From Mageeibacillus sp. UBA4314 (GTDB taxonomy: Bacteria > Bacillota > Clostridia > Saccharofermentanales > Saccharofermentanaceae), in NCBI GenBank assembly GCA_002394605.1, contig DGUI01000012.1, forward strand, positions 1 through 47,791: DNA of 47,791 nucleotides, given 5' to 3'. The position numbers and the translations under genes are program-made. Of this stretch, positions 21,654 through 29,810 are shown piece by piece. Positions within the stretch are counted from its first letter, which is position 1, and the number at the start of each line of letters is the position of its first letter. Under the pieces are notes generated by a model. That model made no database searches and had not been told where the DNA came from. It worked only from the letters and a program-made list of their open reading frames with translations.

Positions 21654-21697
21654 ATGCACGATCCTGTGAGCAGGGGGATTAAAGGCGTCCTTCACAC

Positions 21698-21726
21698 TTG
21701 CTTTTTATCCGTCCGCCTCTTATTAT
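21698..21726 (+). promoter_or_regulatory. Sigma-A-type promoter for the permease-ATPase genes
   Basis: TTGCTT at 21698-21703, a 17-base spacer, and TATTAT at 21721-21726, about 39 bases before the permease start. It lets the last two genes be transcribed on their own after the upstream terminator. Confidence 0.7.
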
Positions 21727-21764
21727 AGACAAGGAACGATTGCAATTTACCGGAGGGCAGTGTC

Positions 21765-22523
21765 TTGCGTTTGAGTGTTATGTGGCCGGATTGGCTCGCT
21801 GATTGGATCGATAAGCTTGTCGATCAGTTTATACTGAATTTCATTAAGGACGACAGGTACCTTTTTATACTCAAGGGCTTGGGCTTTACGATGCTCGTGA
21901 CCTTTTTCGCGGTGCTCCTGGGTATTGCGCTCGGATTTGTGTGTGCGATCGTGAGGTCGACTTATGACAAGATCTACCCTGAGATGCGCCAGGGATTCGG
22001 CAAGGTCGTACTGTGTATCGTGAACAAGATAGTCCATCTGTACCTGACTGTCATCAGGGGAACTCCTGTGGTCGTGCAGCTGATGATCATGTACTTTATC
22101 ATTTTCGCGTCGTCGAAGAATAAGCTGTTAGTATCGATATTGGCCTTCGGCATCAACTCCGGCGCGTACGTCGCCGAGATCGTGAGGTCGGGCATCATGA
22201 GCATCGACAACGGCCAGTTCGAGGCGGGCAGGTCGCTCGGCTTTAATTATGTGCAGACGATGGTGTACATCATCGTGCCGCAGGCTTTTAAGAACGTCCT
22301 GCCGGCGCTCGCGAACGAGTTCATCGTCCTGCTCAAGGAGACATCCGTATCCGGCTACATCGGCCTTGAGGACCTGACGAAAGGCGGCGACATCATAAGG
22401 AGCCGCACTTACACCGCGTACATGCCCCTTCTGACGGTGGCGCTGATCTACCTGATCATCGTCATATTCTTCTCAAAACTCGTATCCATGCTCGAAAGGA
22501 GGCTGAGGAACAGTGAGCGATAA
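21765..22523 (+). CDS. Polar amino-acid ABC transporter permease
   Basis: A 252-residue protein. The start is TTG at 21765, because CGGAGGG at 21751-21757 is correctly spaced for it and too far from the ATG at 21780. HisM/GlnP-type membrane subunit: GLGFTMLVTFFAVLLGIALG, the conserved VIRGTPVVVQLMIMYF, AYVAEIVRSGIMSIDNGQFEAGRSLGFNY (EAA loop contacting the ATPase), and PQAFKNVLPALANEFIVLLKETS. It overlaps the ATPase gene by 11 bases. Confidence 0.94.
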   Translation: MRLSVMWPDWLADWIDKLVDQFILNFIKDDRYLFILKGLGFTMLVTFFAVLLGIALGFVCAIVRSTYDKIYPEMRQGFGKVVLCIVNKIVHLYLTVIRGTPVVVQLMIMYFIIFASSKNKLLVSILAFGINSGAYVAEIVRSGIMSIDNGQFEAGRSLGFNYVQTMVYIIVPQAFKNVLPALANEFIVLLKETSVSGYIGLEDLTKGGDIIRSRTYTAYMPLLTVALIYLIIVIFFSKLVSMLERRLRNSER

Positions 22524-23271
22524 GTCAATTTCAGACCAGCCTCTCATCCGGGTCAACGACCTCAAGAAGCACTTCAACGACGGCGAGATCAAGGCGCTCG
22601 ACGGCGTCACTCTCGACATCAACAAGGGCGACGTGGTCGTCATAATCGGCCCCTCAGGCTCTGGCAAATCCACTCTGCTGAGGTCACTCAATCTCCTCGA
22701 GCAGCCGACTTCCGGGCAGATCCTTTTTGAAGGGCAGGACATAATGTCGCCCAAGAATGACATCAACAAACTGAGGATGAAGATGGGCATGGTGTTCCAG
22801 CACTTCAACCTCTTCCCGCATATGACGATCCTGAAGAACATGACGATCGGCCCGATGAAGCTCCTCAAGATGAGCCGGGAGGAAGCCGAAGCGAAAGCGA
22901 TGGAGCTCCTCACCAAGGTCGCTCTCCAGGACCGTGCAAACGCCTACCCGAACCAGCTCTCAGGCGGCCAGAAGCAGAGGATCGCGATCGTCCGCGCCCT
23001 CGCCATGTCTCCTGACGTCCTCCTGTTCGACGAGCCCACGTCAGCACTCGACCCAGAGATGGTCGGCGAAGTCTTGGACGTTATGAAAGACCTCGCCAAG
23101 GCCGGCATGACCATGGCTGTCGTCACCCACGAAATGGGTTTTGCAAGGGAAGTCGCCTCCCGCGTCATCTTCATGGACGCCGGCAAGATCATCGTCGAAG
23201 GCACCCCCGACAGCGTGTTCAACAACCCCGAGAATGAAAGGCTGAAGACGTTCCTGGCGAAAGTCCTGTAA
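22513..23271 (+). CDS. Polar amino-acid ABC transporter ATP-binding protein
   Basis: A 252-residue GlnQ-type ATPase. The start is GTG at 22513, with AAGGAGG at 22496-22502. Complete ATPase set: Walker A GPSGSGKST, Q-loop MVFQHFNLFPHMT, signature LSGGQKQR, Walker B VLLFDEPTSALDPE, H-loop VTHEMGFA. It is translationally coupled to the permease. The uptake system consists of this dimer, a permease dimer and the lipoprotein at 20802. The GlnQ versus other polar amino-acid assignment is by family only. Confidence 0.95.
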   Translation: MSDKSISDQPLIRVNDLKKHFNDGEIKALDGVTLDINKGDVVVIIGPSGSGKSTLLRSLNLLEQPTSGQILFEGQDIMSPKNDINKLRMKMGMVFQHFNLFPHMTILKNMTIGPMKLLKMSREEAEAKAMELLTKVALQDRANAYPNQLSGGQKQRIAIVRALAMSPDVLLFDEPTSALDPEMVGEVLDVMKDLAKAGMTMAVVTHEMGFAREVASRVIFMDAGKIIVEGTPDSVFNNPENERLKTFLAKVL

Positions 23272-23838
23272 TAGTGTTTGTGTGCGGTCTTTGCGCGGCT
23301 TCGTGCATAAAAATGGGAGCCGCCCAGAGAAGGAAGAAGCAGCTCCCAAAGTGACTAATCATTTGATAGAGGGGGTATCTCTATACAACTTCTATGATTA
23401 TACTTTACCACCTGTAATTTGAACGATTTTGCGGGTTTGTTAATGAACGGTTAACGTTGTAAAACGTTGTTGTAAATAGCGCTCCGGAAGCGCTTCGGAT
23501 ACGCTTTGCTCGCTCCAGTCCTCAAAATTGTGCTAAGCACAATTTCTGCGGAAGTCCGCTCGCAAAGGTATCCTTCGCTGGCGGGGGGCGACTGGATCAT
23601 GGCGTTACCAGTTGCTAACTCACCGCTATTTTTGATTTACTCTACAATAATTGTAGAGTAACCCTCCATTTTTTGGTGACTCACCGCTATATTCGATTTA
23701 CTCTACAAAAATTGTAGAGTAGACCCCGTTTTTTCGACGAGTAAGATCTGTTGCCGCCAGTGTCAACAAAAAGAGACTGAAGATACCTCATCTCCAGTCT
23801 CTCCGATACAATTCAAACTAATCCAAACGCTATTAAGA
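23272..23838. repeat. Intergenic region packed with palindromic repeats
   Basis: No gene was found. A weak GGGAGC/GCTCCC hairpin (about 23310-23348) follows the ATPase. A nested palindrome (23493-23576) has outer arms GGATAC..CTTTGC / GCAAAG..GTATCC and a perfect inner stem AAATTGTGCT-a-AGCACAATTT. It is followed by CCTTCGCTGGCGGGG, the complement of the flank at 11616. Then come two 61 bp units (ACTCACCGCTAT at 23618 and 23679) with inner stems TTACTCTACAA/TTGTAGAGTAA (23637-23661) and TACTCTACAA/TTGTAGAGTA (23699-23721), joined by GGTGA-c-TCACC. The right border is ACGAGTAAGATC (23737). Confidence 0.83.
23766..23802 (-). terminator. Intrinsic terminator of the DUF4177-like gene
   Basis: On the minus strand, AGAGACTGGAGAT pairs with ATCTTCAGTCTCT (one mismatch) and is followed by TTTTTGTTG. 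It lies 37 bases after the stop. Confidence 0.9.
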
Positions 23839-24165
23839 TCACATTTCAGTATCCTGAGGTGCTGATACCTCCTGGCTCTCAACCGGAGTAGTGAAGAAGT
23901 CTGCGATCTTTTCGAAGACCATGGTGGCCTGGATCTTATCTCCTCCAAGGAAGCCCTTGGTTCCTGAAGATGCTGTGGAAATGGTGTGTAATCTGTAACC
24001 TTTCCGTGCCTGCTCGTTGATTACGTTCTGAAGATTTGTAAGACTTGAGATACCTGAACTTGCGCCAAGAAATCTTTCGGTCAAGACTACCTGGATGACT
24101 ACATACAGATCGTCTTCGTTTCCAATTGCCTCTCTTTTACCTGCGTCTACGCCCCAACCTGCCAT
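23839..24165 (-). CDS. DUF4177-like small protein
   Basis: A 108-residue cytoplasmic protein started by AAGGAGGT and ATG. The core runs YVVIQVVLTERF..., then LTNLQNVINEQARKGYRLHTISTASSGTKGFLGGDKIQATMVFEK. The beta-hairpin, a helix ending 'xGYRL', and a final strand ending 'MVFEK' fit the DUF4177 fold. A Gly-rich insertion (SGTKGFLGG) lies between the last strands, and an acidic tail follows. No function is known. It has its own terminator and is monocistronic. Confidence 0.68.
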   Translation of the reverse strand: MAGWGVDAGKREAIGNEDDLYVVIQVVLTERFLGASSGISSLTNLQNVINEQARKGYRLHTISTASSGTKGFLGGDKIQATMVFEKIADFFTTPVESQEVSAPQDTEM

Positions 24166-24292
24166 AGTGGACCTCCTTGATCAATAAACTATTTTCTCAA
24201 AACGAATTGAAAAACTGATTATATTTTACCACTCCCATTTACCATCTTTTTCCCCAAAATAATAAAAAAATATCCAATCCGTCATTAATCTG

Positions 24293-24301
24293 TGCTAAAA
24301 T
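24293..24301 (+). promoter_or_regulatory. Extended -10 promoter of ireB
   Basis: TGCTAAAAT, with the same TGCTAAAATAA word as before the DUF1292 gene. It lies 34 bases before the TTG start. Confidence 0.55.
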
Positions 24302-24334
24302 AACCTATACACAAGTAAGTGGAGGATTCAGGAA

Positions 24335-24583
24335 TTGGATACTAATACCACAAAGTTTAATTTCTCGGGAGATCGTTCGGCGAACGTCAGAGTGCTTATG
24401 ACGTATGTTTACGGTGCTTTGAAGGAGAAGGGTTATAACCCCATCAATCAGCTGGTCGGATACTTTATTTCCGGGGATCCCACTTACATTACAAGTTACA
24501 AGGGCGCTCGCGGATACATCAAGAGGATCGACAGGGACGAGCTGTTGGAAGTAATTATCTCTGAGTATTGTTCTAAGCTGTGA
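24335..24583 (+). CDS. ireB: IreB family regulatory phosphoprotein (UPF0297)
   Basis: An 82-residue protein, the normal family length. TTG start at 24335, 9 bases after GGAGG. The sequence is highly typical: DTNTTKFNF at the N-terminus (the family usually has the phosphorylated Thr pair here), VYGALKEKGYNPINQLVGYF, SGDPTYITSYKGARGYIKRI. In Enterococcus IreB is phosphorylated by the PASTA kinase IreK and affects cephalosporin resistance. Followed by ruvX and DUF1292 in the conserved Firmicutes order, although alaS is not in front here. Confidence 0.95.
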   Translation: MDTNTTKFNFSGDRSANVRVLMTYVYGALKEKGYNPINQLVGYFISGDPTYITSYKGARGYIKRIDRDELLEVIISEYCSKL

Positions 24584-25005
24584 TGGGAAGAGTCATGGGC
24601 ATAGATTTCGGGATGAGGCACATTGGGGTGGCCTTGTCTGATGAGTTGCGCATTATCGCCAAGGGTTTTGAGACGGTGAACTGGAACGGGACGGACGATG
24701 AGTGGGCGCTTAACCGCATCTGCGAGATCGTCAGGGAGAAGAACGTGACGGAGATCGTTTTGGGGCAGCCGAAGCGTACTGACGGCACGGAGTCTGAGTC
24801 CGAGAGGAAGGCACTGGAGTTCAAGGGAAAGCTCGAGGAGATGACCGGACTTACCATCCATCTGAAGGACGAGCGCTTCACGACTGTTATTGCATCGAGG
24901 TACCTTCACGATACGAACATGAAGGCGAAGAAGCAGAAGAAAGTGATCGATCAGGTCGCCGCTGAGATCATACTGCAGGAGTATCTCGATTCGCCGCTGC
25001 ATTAA
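24583..25005 (+). CDS. ruvX: Putative pre-16S rRNA nuclease / Holliday-junction resolvase-like protein YqgF
   Basis: A 140-residue RNase H-fold protein. The ATG overlaps the ireB stop by one base (TGATG), giving coupled translation. Catalytic acids are visible: GIDFGMRHIGVALSD (Asp), IVLGQPKRTDGTES, HLKDERFTT (Asp-Glu), and QVAAEIILQEYLD near the end. YqgF/RuvX matures the 16S rRNA 5' end in E. coli; the resolvase role is older and less certain. Length and order (ireB-yqgF-yrzB) are as in other Firmicutes. Confidence 0.95.
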   Translation: MGRVMGIDFGMRHIGVALSDELRIIAKGFETVNWNGTDDEWALNRICEIVREKNVTEIVLGQPKRTDGTESESERKALEFKGKLEEMTGLTIHLKDERFTTVIASRYLHDTNMKAKKQKKVIDQVAAEIILQEYLDSPLH

Positions 25006-25045
25006 GACGGCATATCAACCTACCCTTTTTATTAATACTCTAATA

Positions 25046-25054
25046 TGCTAAAAT
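25046..25054 (+). promoter_or_regulatory. Extended -10 promoter of the DUF1292 operon
   Basis: TGCTAAAAT, identical to the element before ireB. It lies 53 bases before the ATG. Confidence 0.55.
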
Positions 25055-25106
25055 AAAATGTCGCAGTGTGCACTGCGTCGACTATAACATGTACCGGAGG
25101 CTTAAT

Positions 25107-25406
25107 ATGGAAAACGAAGATCGTGATTATATCGTTGAACTCGAAGATCAGGAAACGGGTGAGAGAGTAAGCTTTGTTCTGGCTGACAGGTTTGAACTGA
25201 ACGGTTCATCTTACGTTGTGCTCATCACTGATGAGGACGAGGATGAGGCTGAGATGGTCATCATGGAAGAGACAGAGGAAGAGGGCGGCGAAGTGCTCCT
25301 CAAGACTCTGGATGAAGATAAGGAAGACGTCATCTACGATTACTACGATGATCTCTGCGACGAGATGTTCGAAGACATCGACGATGATGAGGATGAGGAG
25401 AACTGA
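25107..25406 (+). CDS. DUF1292 / UPF0473 protein (YrzB-like)
   Basis: A 99-residue, extremely acidic protein. The ATG at 25107 follows CGGAGG. The core is DYIVELEDQETGERVSFVLADRFELNGSSYVVLI, then EMVIMEETEEEGGEVLLKTLDED and a run of Asp/Glu (MFEDIDDDEDEEN). It sits with ireB and ruvX as in most Firmicutes. The molecular role is unknown. It begins a likely operon that runs on to the next genes with gaps under 50 bases. Confidence 0.93.
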   Translation: MENEDRDYIVELEDQETGERVSFVLADRFELNGSSYVVLITDEDEDEAEMVIMEETEEEGGEVLLKTLDEDKEDVIYDYYDDLCDEMFEDIDDDEDEEN

Positions 25407-25451
25407 CAGGGTAGGCGATATAGTTTACCCAAGGCTCTCTATTGACATCAG

Positions 25452-25823
25452 ATGAAGAGTAACAGGCGCAAGACACAGCCCAAGTCGGGCAAGAAGCCCG
25501 AGAGGATAAGCGACAAGAATGATAACGAGCTGATCGTTATCCGTGATCCTTACAGCAGGAAGGATTACTATCTGTCGGTTATCGATACTTTCGTGATGCA
25601 GAAGAAGGAGTACATCGTGATGTACAACTATGTGCCGGATGACGGGTCACACAAGAACCCGGAGCTGGTGATAATGCAGACGGAGTTCTCGGTGACGGGT
25701 GACCAGTACTTCTATTCGATCAAGGATCCGATCGAACTGGAGACTGCTTTCGTGTGCTTTATGCGCAGGTATTACGGGTCGGTAAGACCCGACATGAAGG
25801 TCAAGACTATCGGAGGAATGTGA
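25452..25823 (+). CDS. Diverged second DUF1292-type protein
   Basis: A 123-residue protein with a basic N-terminal tail (KSNRRKTQPKSGKKPER) and a domain parallel to DUF1292. NELIVIRDPYSRKDYYLSVIDTFVMQKKEYIVMYN matches the 'ELEDQETGERVSF...FELNGSSYVVLI' layout, followed by PELVIMQTEFSVTGDQYFYSI. The charge is opposite to its neighbour's, so the two could pair or bind nucleic acid. No strong ribosome site was found. I infer a tandem duplication followed by divergence. Confidence 0.72.
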   Translation: MKSNRRKTQPKSGKKPERISDKNDNELIVIRDPYSRKDYYLSVIDTFVMQKKEYIVMYNYVPDDGSHKNPELVIMQTEFSVTGDQYFYSIKDPIELETAFVCFMRRYYGSVRPDMKVKTIGGM

Positions 25824-26723
25824 TTGGATACTGCCAGAAGTCCCGTGTGGAATAAGATCCTCGGAATACTCGCGGTCATATGCAAGATCGTGCTTGCCAT
25901 CGTCATCCTGTTCGGGGCTGACTATATTGTCGCTTTCACGATGCTGTTCCTGAAGATCAACTACACGTACTATGTCGGTTCGTTTTATTTTATCAGTGCC
26001 ATCATAGCAGCGGTGCTCCTTTACATATTCTCCAGGGTCGAGGGCCGGATGCACGAGAATAAGAAGGCGAATCTGATCAGGTTCAACAAGCCGGGATTTT
26101 CCGGGGTCGTATCAGGTATCGTGATCGCTTTCGCGATACTCGGATTTGTTACGTTCTACATGTACATCGTCAACATCATGAGCGTCGTGCAGGAGGACCT
26201 CAGCGAAGCAGTCGAGAAGTATAAGGATTCGGTCGAGGCATATAAGCCGGAGGTGGTATATCCCGTGTGGGACCAGCTCCTTTATGCGTTCACTCTGACG
26301 TTCCTTGTTCCGATCTCGGAGGAGTTTACGTTCAGGGGCATCATCTACGGTGCGATCAACAGGAAGCTCAATGCTGCGTGGGCAGTGATCCTGTCAGCAG
26401 TGATATTCGGATTCATGCACGGCGTGAGCGTACACATCGGATATGCCCTTGCGGCAGGACTTATCATAGGGCTGGCATATTATGCTTTTGACAGCATCTT
26501 TGTCTCTATGGTCATACACTCGGTATTCAATTTCTTTGGATCTGCCGTATACATAATCGGCGATTCGCTGGGAGTCAAGAGGGAACAGATCCCGGGATTC
26601 TTTACGCTCCAGATCCTTATGTTCCTGCCTGCGGGGATGATACTCGGTTATCAGGTTCTCAAGAGGCGTGACATAAACCGCGCCAGATTGGCAGAGGAGG
26701 TCGATTCCGGTGAGCAGGCTTGA
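25824..26723 (+). CDS. CPBP-family intramembrane metalloprotease
   Basis: A 299-residue polytopic protein. TTG start at 25824, directly after the previous stop and 6 bases after GGAGGA. About seven or eight membrane segments. The CPBP/Abi (Rce1-like) motifs are all present: EEFTFRG (EExxxR, near 166), FGFMHG (FxxxH, near 197) and HSVFNF (HxxxN, near 233). Members cleave within membranes; some give immunity to self-made bacteriocins and others process prenylated proteins. No bacteriocin gene is nearby. Its end overlaps the next gene's start. Confidence 0.9.
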   Translation: MDTARSPVWNKILGILAVICKIVLAIVILFGADYIVAFTMLFLKINYTYYVGSFYFISAIIAAVLLYIFSRVEGRMHENKKANLIRFNKPGFSGVVSGIVIAFAILGFVTFYMYIVNIMSVVQEDLSEAVEKYKDSVEAYKPEVVYPVWDQLLYAFTLTFLVPISEEFTFRGIIYGAINRKLNAAWAVILSAVIFGFMHGVSVHIGYALAAGLIIGLAYYAFDSIFVSMVIHSVFNFFGSAVYIIGDSLGVKREQIPGFFTLQILMFLPAGMILGYQVLKRRDINRARLAEEVDSGEQA

Positions 26724-29700
26724 GACGTTCAGGTTTGGCAATCTGAGACGCAAGAGGGTCATCCTCGTTCTCTTTATAGTTGCCATGCTCCTCTTTCTGT
26801 CTACCGTTATCCTTCTCGTGCTCGGAATATTCGGATTCAGGTCTGAGCTCGTGTCGATCTCGATGACGGACGACAGTCAGAATGTCACATATAACGGTGT
26901 CGGACTCAATCTCGACTACATCCCGAACGTAAATCTCATTATCGATCCTTCGTTTGAGAAAGAGGATCAGTATCATTCGATAACAGTCCTCGACTGTCAG
27001 GGCAAGTCACTTTATTTTGCACCTGACGACGTCGCTGCCAATGACATCAACACGACCGTAATAGCAGGCGCTGACGTCAGGGTCGTATCGATCGACGGCG
27101 ACGGACACATGCTCCTTAGGTATGAGGGTGAGATCGAGTCATACGAATCGGCAAGGCTTGGTCAGAGATCGGACATACTGATAGCGGATTATTTCGCATC
27201 GAATTCACACATCACAAAGACATGCGTTCTGCAGAACACCGTGGCGGCTCTTACCGATGCCGGAACGGTCATCGCCGATGTGACTTCGGAACAGCTCTTA
27301 AGGTTCTATGACGGCGGCAACGTGAGCTTTGCTGACATATGCTGCAACAACACATACATCTATGCCGTAACGCATGACGGCGTCATCTATTATTCTGCTG
27401 ACGGCAAGGTCTTCGCGGAGATGAACGATGTTGGCGATTCTGCATACATGAGCGTTAAAGAATGCGCTGCAACTGATAATGTAGTGACGATACTTACGGA
27501 GACCAAAGACCTCTATGTCTTCAGCGCCGGCGCTTATCACAAGGTCAGTATCCCCGCATCATCGGGAGTTGCCATGATCGGCGCTTCAGCTGATGCGGTC
27601 ATCGCCATCCTTGATGACGGCAGCATATACAGATCCGCCAACGGACTTGTCTATGCTCCTGTAGATGCCGGCAGCATCTATGAAGACAGGACAGCAGCAA
27701 AGGTATTCTGCCGCAATGACAAAGCCTATATCCTCAACACCGACGGTACGATCACGATCATTGACATGACGGGCGGAGAAGAGGCAAAGCTCCTTGCGGC
27801 GACATCATCAGGCAATGCCACTGCAAAGTCCATCGTCGTCACTGACAACGGACAGATCGTCGTATCAACGGATGATAATACGGCTGTGCTGATCCTCGAA
27901 GATACTGATGAGAGGATCATCATCTCTGCCGAGAACGAGACGATCAATAATGTCTTTCCCGCGCCCGGCAACAGGGTGATGATAGCAGAACCCGACAAGC
28001 TCTATTCTGCAGCCGTGCTGTCTGATTTTACCCTTTTCGAACAGGTCCCTGACGACTCGATCCAGATGGGTGATATCTGCTTTATCAGGATGACTGATTC
28101 GCAGGTGTCGCTTGCCGTTACGGAAGACGGCGGATGGTCTGCTTCAGGCGTGGAAGGTTCCTGGGATGCTTATGGCGAAGGTACGAGGGCGGATCTGTCG
28201 ATCGACGGCTTTGACGGACAGTATGCGGTAAGGATGAGCGGCATCACTGACAATACGCACATCCTCTCCCAGAAGCTCACGGGAACCGTGAATGATAATT
28301 TCGCCAAGGATAAGTTCTACAGGATTAGCGTGTTCCTGAAGGGCGACAACTCTTCGATGACCCCCGAGAACGTACGCGTATGGCTCACGGGCAAGTCGTT
28401 CGGCAAGCAGGGGCTTACTGCAAGCGGGATCGATGACGAGTATGCGGAGTATTCTGCCGTATTTGCAGTCAATGACACGATGCTATCTGATGATACGTTA
28501 AGGTTCAACATCGCTTTTGACGGCGTAGGTTCCGTCCTTATCGACCAGGTCTTTGTAGGCACGGACCAGGCCGGCAAGGCTGACATCCCGCAGGCATTTA
28601 CCGAAGGCGTGAAGAGCGCCGTTCCGGAGGTGATAAGGCTCAATAACCTGAGCATCGGAACGACAGGATTCTCAGATAAGGTCTTCTGGGGAACTGCTGC
28701 GCTCTCTTCAGGTGCGGGCTATGTAAAGCGTGACGGACATACGACACAGGTATCTGACGTAAGGTCACTTGAGAGGAGCTTAAGGCTCGTCAAGGATTCC
28801 TCATCAAATCCCTGGTTCGTCCTGGGATCATATACTTCGCCGGAACTCATAAACAACATGGTCACATATCTGTGCGGATCCGTGTCATCTGAATACGGAT
28901 CGCTCCGTATCAAGAACGGGACGGCGCTTCCGTGGAGCAGGCAGTTCGATAAGATATATTTCGAGATCGCGGATACAGAAGGGTGCTTCGACAGCGACGT
29001 CCAGCGCGGAAGCTTTGTTGACTATGTAATGAGCATGATAACCAAGGCGGAGATGTACACGGACATCAAGGATAAGATAGTCTTTATCGACGGAATGAAC
29101 TATGAGAACGGAATGATCCTGTCATCTGCCGATGCGCACTCTTCTTCCATGAAGATCTCGACGGTGATACCGCAGGGCGATCAGGAGATGAGCTATGCAC
29201 AGATCCTGACAAAGGCCTACGACAGGACGAGGAACAGCATACCGCGTGTATCGACGGGAAGGGACAGGGGCGAGTTCATAAGCTCCCTCGAATTTGAAGG
29301 ACAGTTCAACATCGCGCAGTACATGGCGGCGGTCCTGAGTGATGACGCTTATTTTGCCGACATGGTAATGATCGACTGCGATGCATCCTTTAAGCCGTCT
29401 GAGTATGATGATGACGGGGTCTTCGCAGGCGGAAGCGACATGCGCATGATCCTCGACATGATGGCACTGATCAAGGAGATCGGCGGCTGCGGCAGGATGT
29501 ATGCGAACCTGACGGATCCCTTAAGTGACAAGAGCGGACAGACGGTCGAGAGATTCAAGGATGCCTGCAAGGTGTCACAGTTCGATTCGCCTGAGGTGGG
29601 ATTCCTTGTTGTTGCCAACACATCAGACAGCCAGAGCCAGTTCATCATGTATAATGCATCGAGGACTTTCACCAGTTCTGCCGTGAAGCGGTACTCGATG

Positions 29701-29796
29701 ACGGGTAAGCTCATAAATACGAAGAGGCTCACGAACTCATACAGACGTTACAATCTCCAGCCAGGAGAAGTGATAATAGTAAGATTAGACCGTTAA
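26710..29796 (+). CDS. Large membrane-anchored extracellular protein with propeller-like and glycosidase-like parts
   Basis: A 1028-residue protein. GTG start at 26710, 8 bases after GAGGAGG. A basic N-terminus and one helix (VILVLFIVAMLLFLSTVILL) anchor it outside the cell. Residues 60-450 hold repeated strands of the form 'TDAGTVIADV', 'THDGVIYYSADGKVFAEM', 'DDGSIYRSANGLVYAPV', 'NTDGTITIIDM', resembling a BNR/kelch-type propeller. Residues 475-620 resemble a carbohydrate-binding beta-sandwich (AVRMSGITDNTHILSQKL..., DKFYRISVFLKGD). Residues 630-1028 recall GH51-type clan GH-A enzymes (YGSLRIKNGTALPW, KIYFEIADTEG) with a final strand YNLQPGEVIIVRL, but I cannot confirm catalytic acids. It may be a sugar-binding rather than hydrolytic protein. 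Confidence 0.62.
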   Translation: MSRLETFRFGNLRRKRVILVLFIVAMLLFLSTVILLVLGIFGFRSELVSISMTDDSQNVTYNGVGLNLDYIPNVNLIIDPSFEKEDQYHSITVLDCQGKSLYFAPDDVAANDINTTVIAGADVRVVSIDGDGHMLLRYEGEIESYESARLGQRSDILIADYFASNSHITKTCVLQNTVAALTDAGTVIADVTSEQLLRFYDGGNVSFADICCNNTYIYAVTHDGVIYYSADGKVFAEMNDVGDSAYMSVKECAATDNVVTILTETKDLYVFSAGAYHKVSIPASSGVAMIGASADAVIAILDDGSIYRSANGLVYAPVDAGSIYEDRTAAKVFCRNDKAYILNTDGTITIIDMTGGEEAKLLAATSSGNATAKSIVVTDNGQIVVSTDDNTAVLILEDTDERIIISAENETINNVFPAPGNRVMIAEPDKLYSAAVLSDFTLFEQVPDDSIQMGDICFIRMTDSQVSLAVTEDGGWSASGVEGSWDAYGEGTRADLSIDGFDGQYAVRMSGITDNTHILSQKLTGTVNDNFAKDKFYRISVFLKGDNSSMTPENVRVWLTGKSFGKQGLTASGIDDEYAEYSAVFAVNDTMLSDDTLRFNIAFDGVGSVLIDQVFVGTDQAGKADIPQAFTEGVKSAVPEVIRLNNLSIGTTGFSDKVFWGTAALSSGAGYVKRDGHTTQVSDVRSLERSLRLVKDSSSNPWFVLGSYTSPELINNMVTYLCGSVSSEYGSLRIKNGTALPWSRQFDKIYFEIADTEGCFDSDVQRGSFVDYVMSMITKAEMYTDIKDKIVFIDGMNYENGMILSSADAHSSSMKISTVIPQGDQEMSYAQILTKAYDRTRNSIPRVSTGRDRGEFISSLEFEGQFNIAQYMAAVLSDDAYFADMVMIDCDASFKPSEYDDDGVFAGGSDMRMILDMMALIKEIGGCGRMYANLTDPLSDKSGQTVERFKDACKVSQFDSPEVGFLVVANTSDSQSQFIMYNASRTFTSSAVKRYSMTGKLINTKRLTNSYRRYNLQPGEVIIVRLDR

Positions 29797-29810
29797 CGGA
29801 GGTATCTTTT

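Noticed and set aside
11616..23760. Integron attC sites
   Set aside because: The nested palindromes recall attC, but the GTTRRRY/RYYYAAC core sites do not fit, there is no integrase, and genes between elements are operons on both strands, not cassettes.
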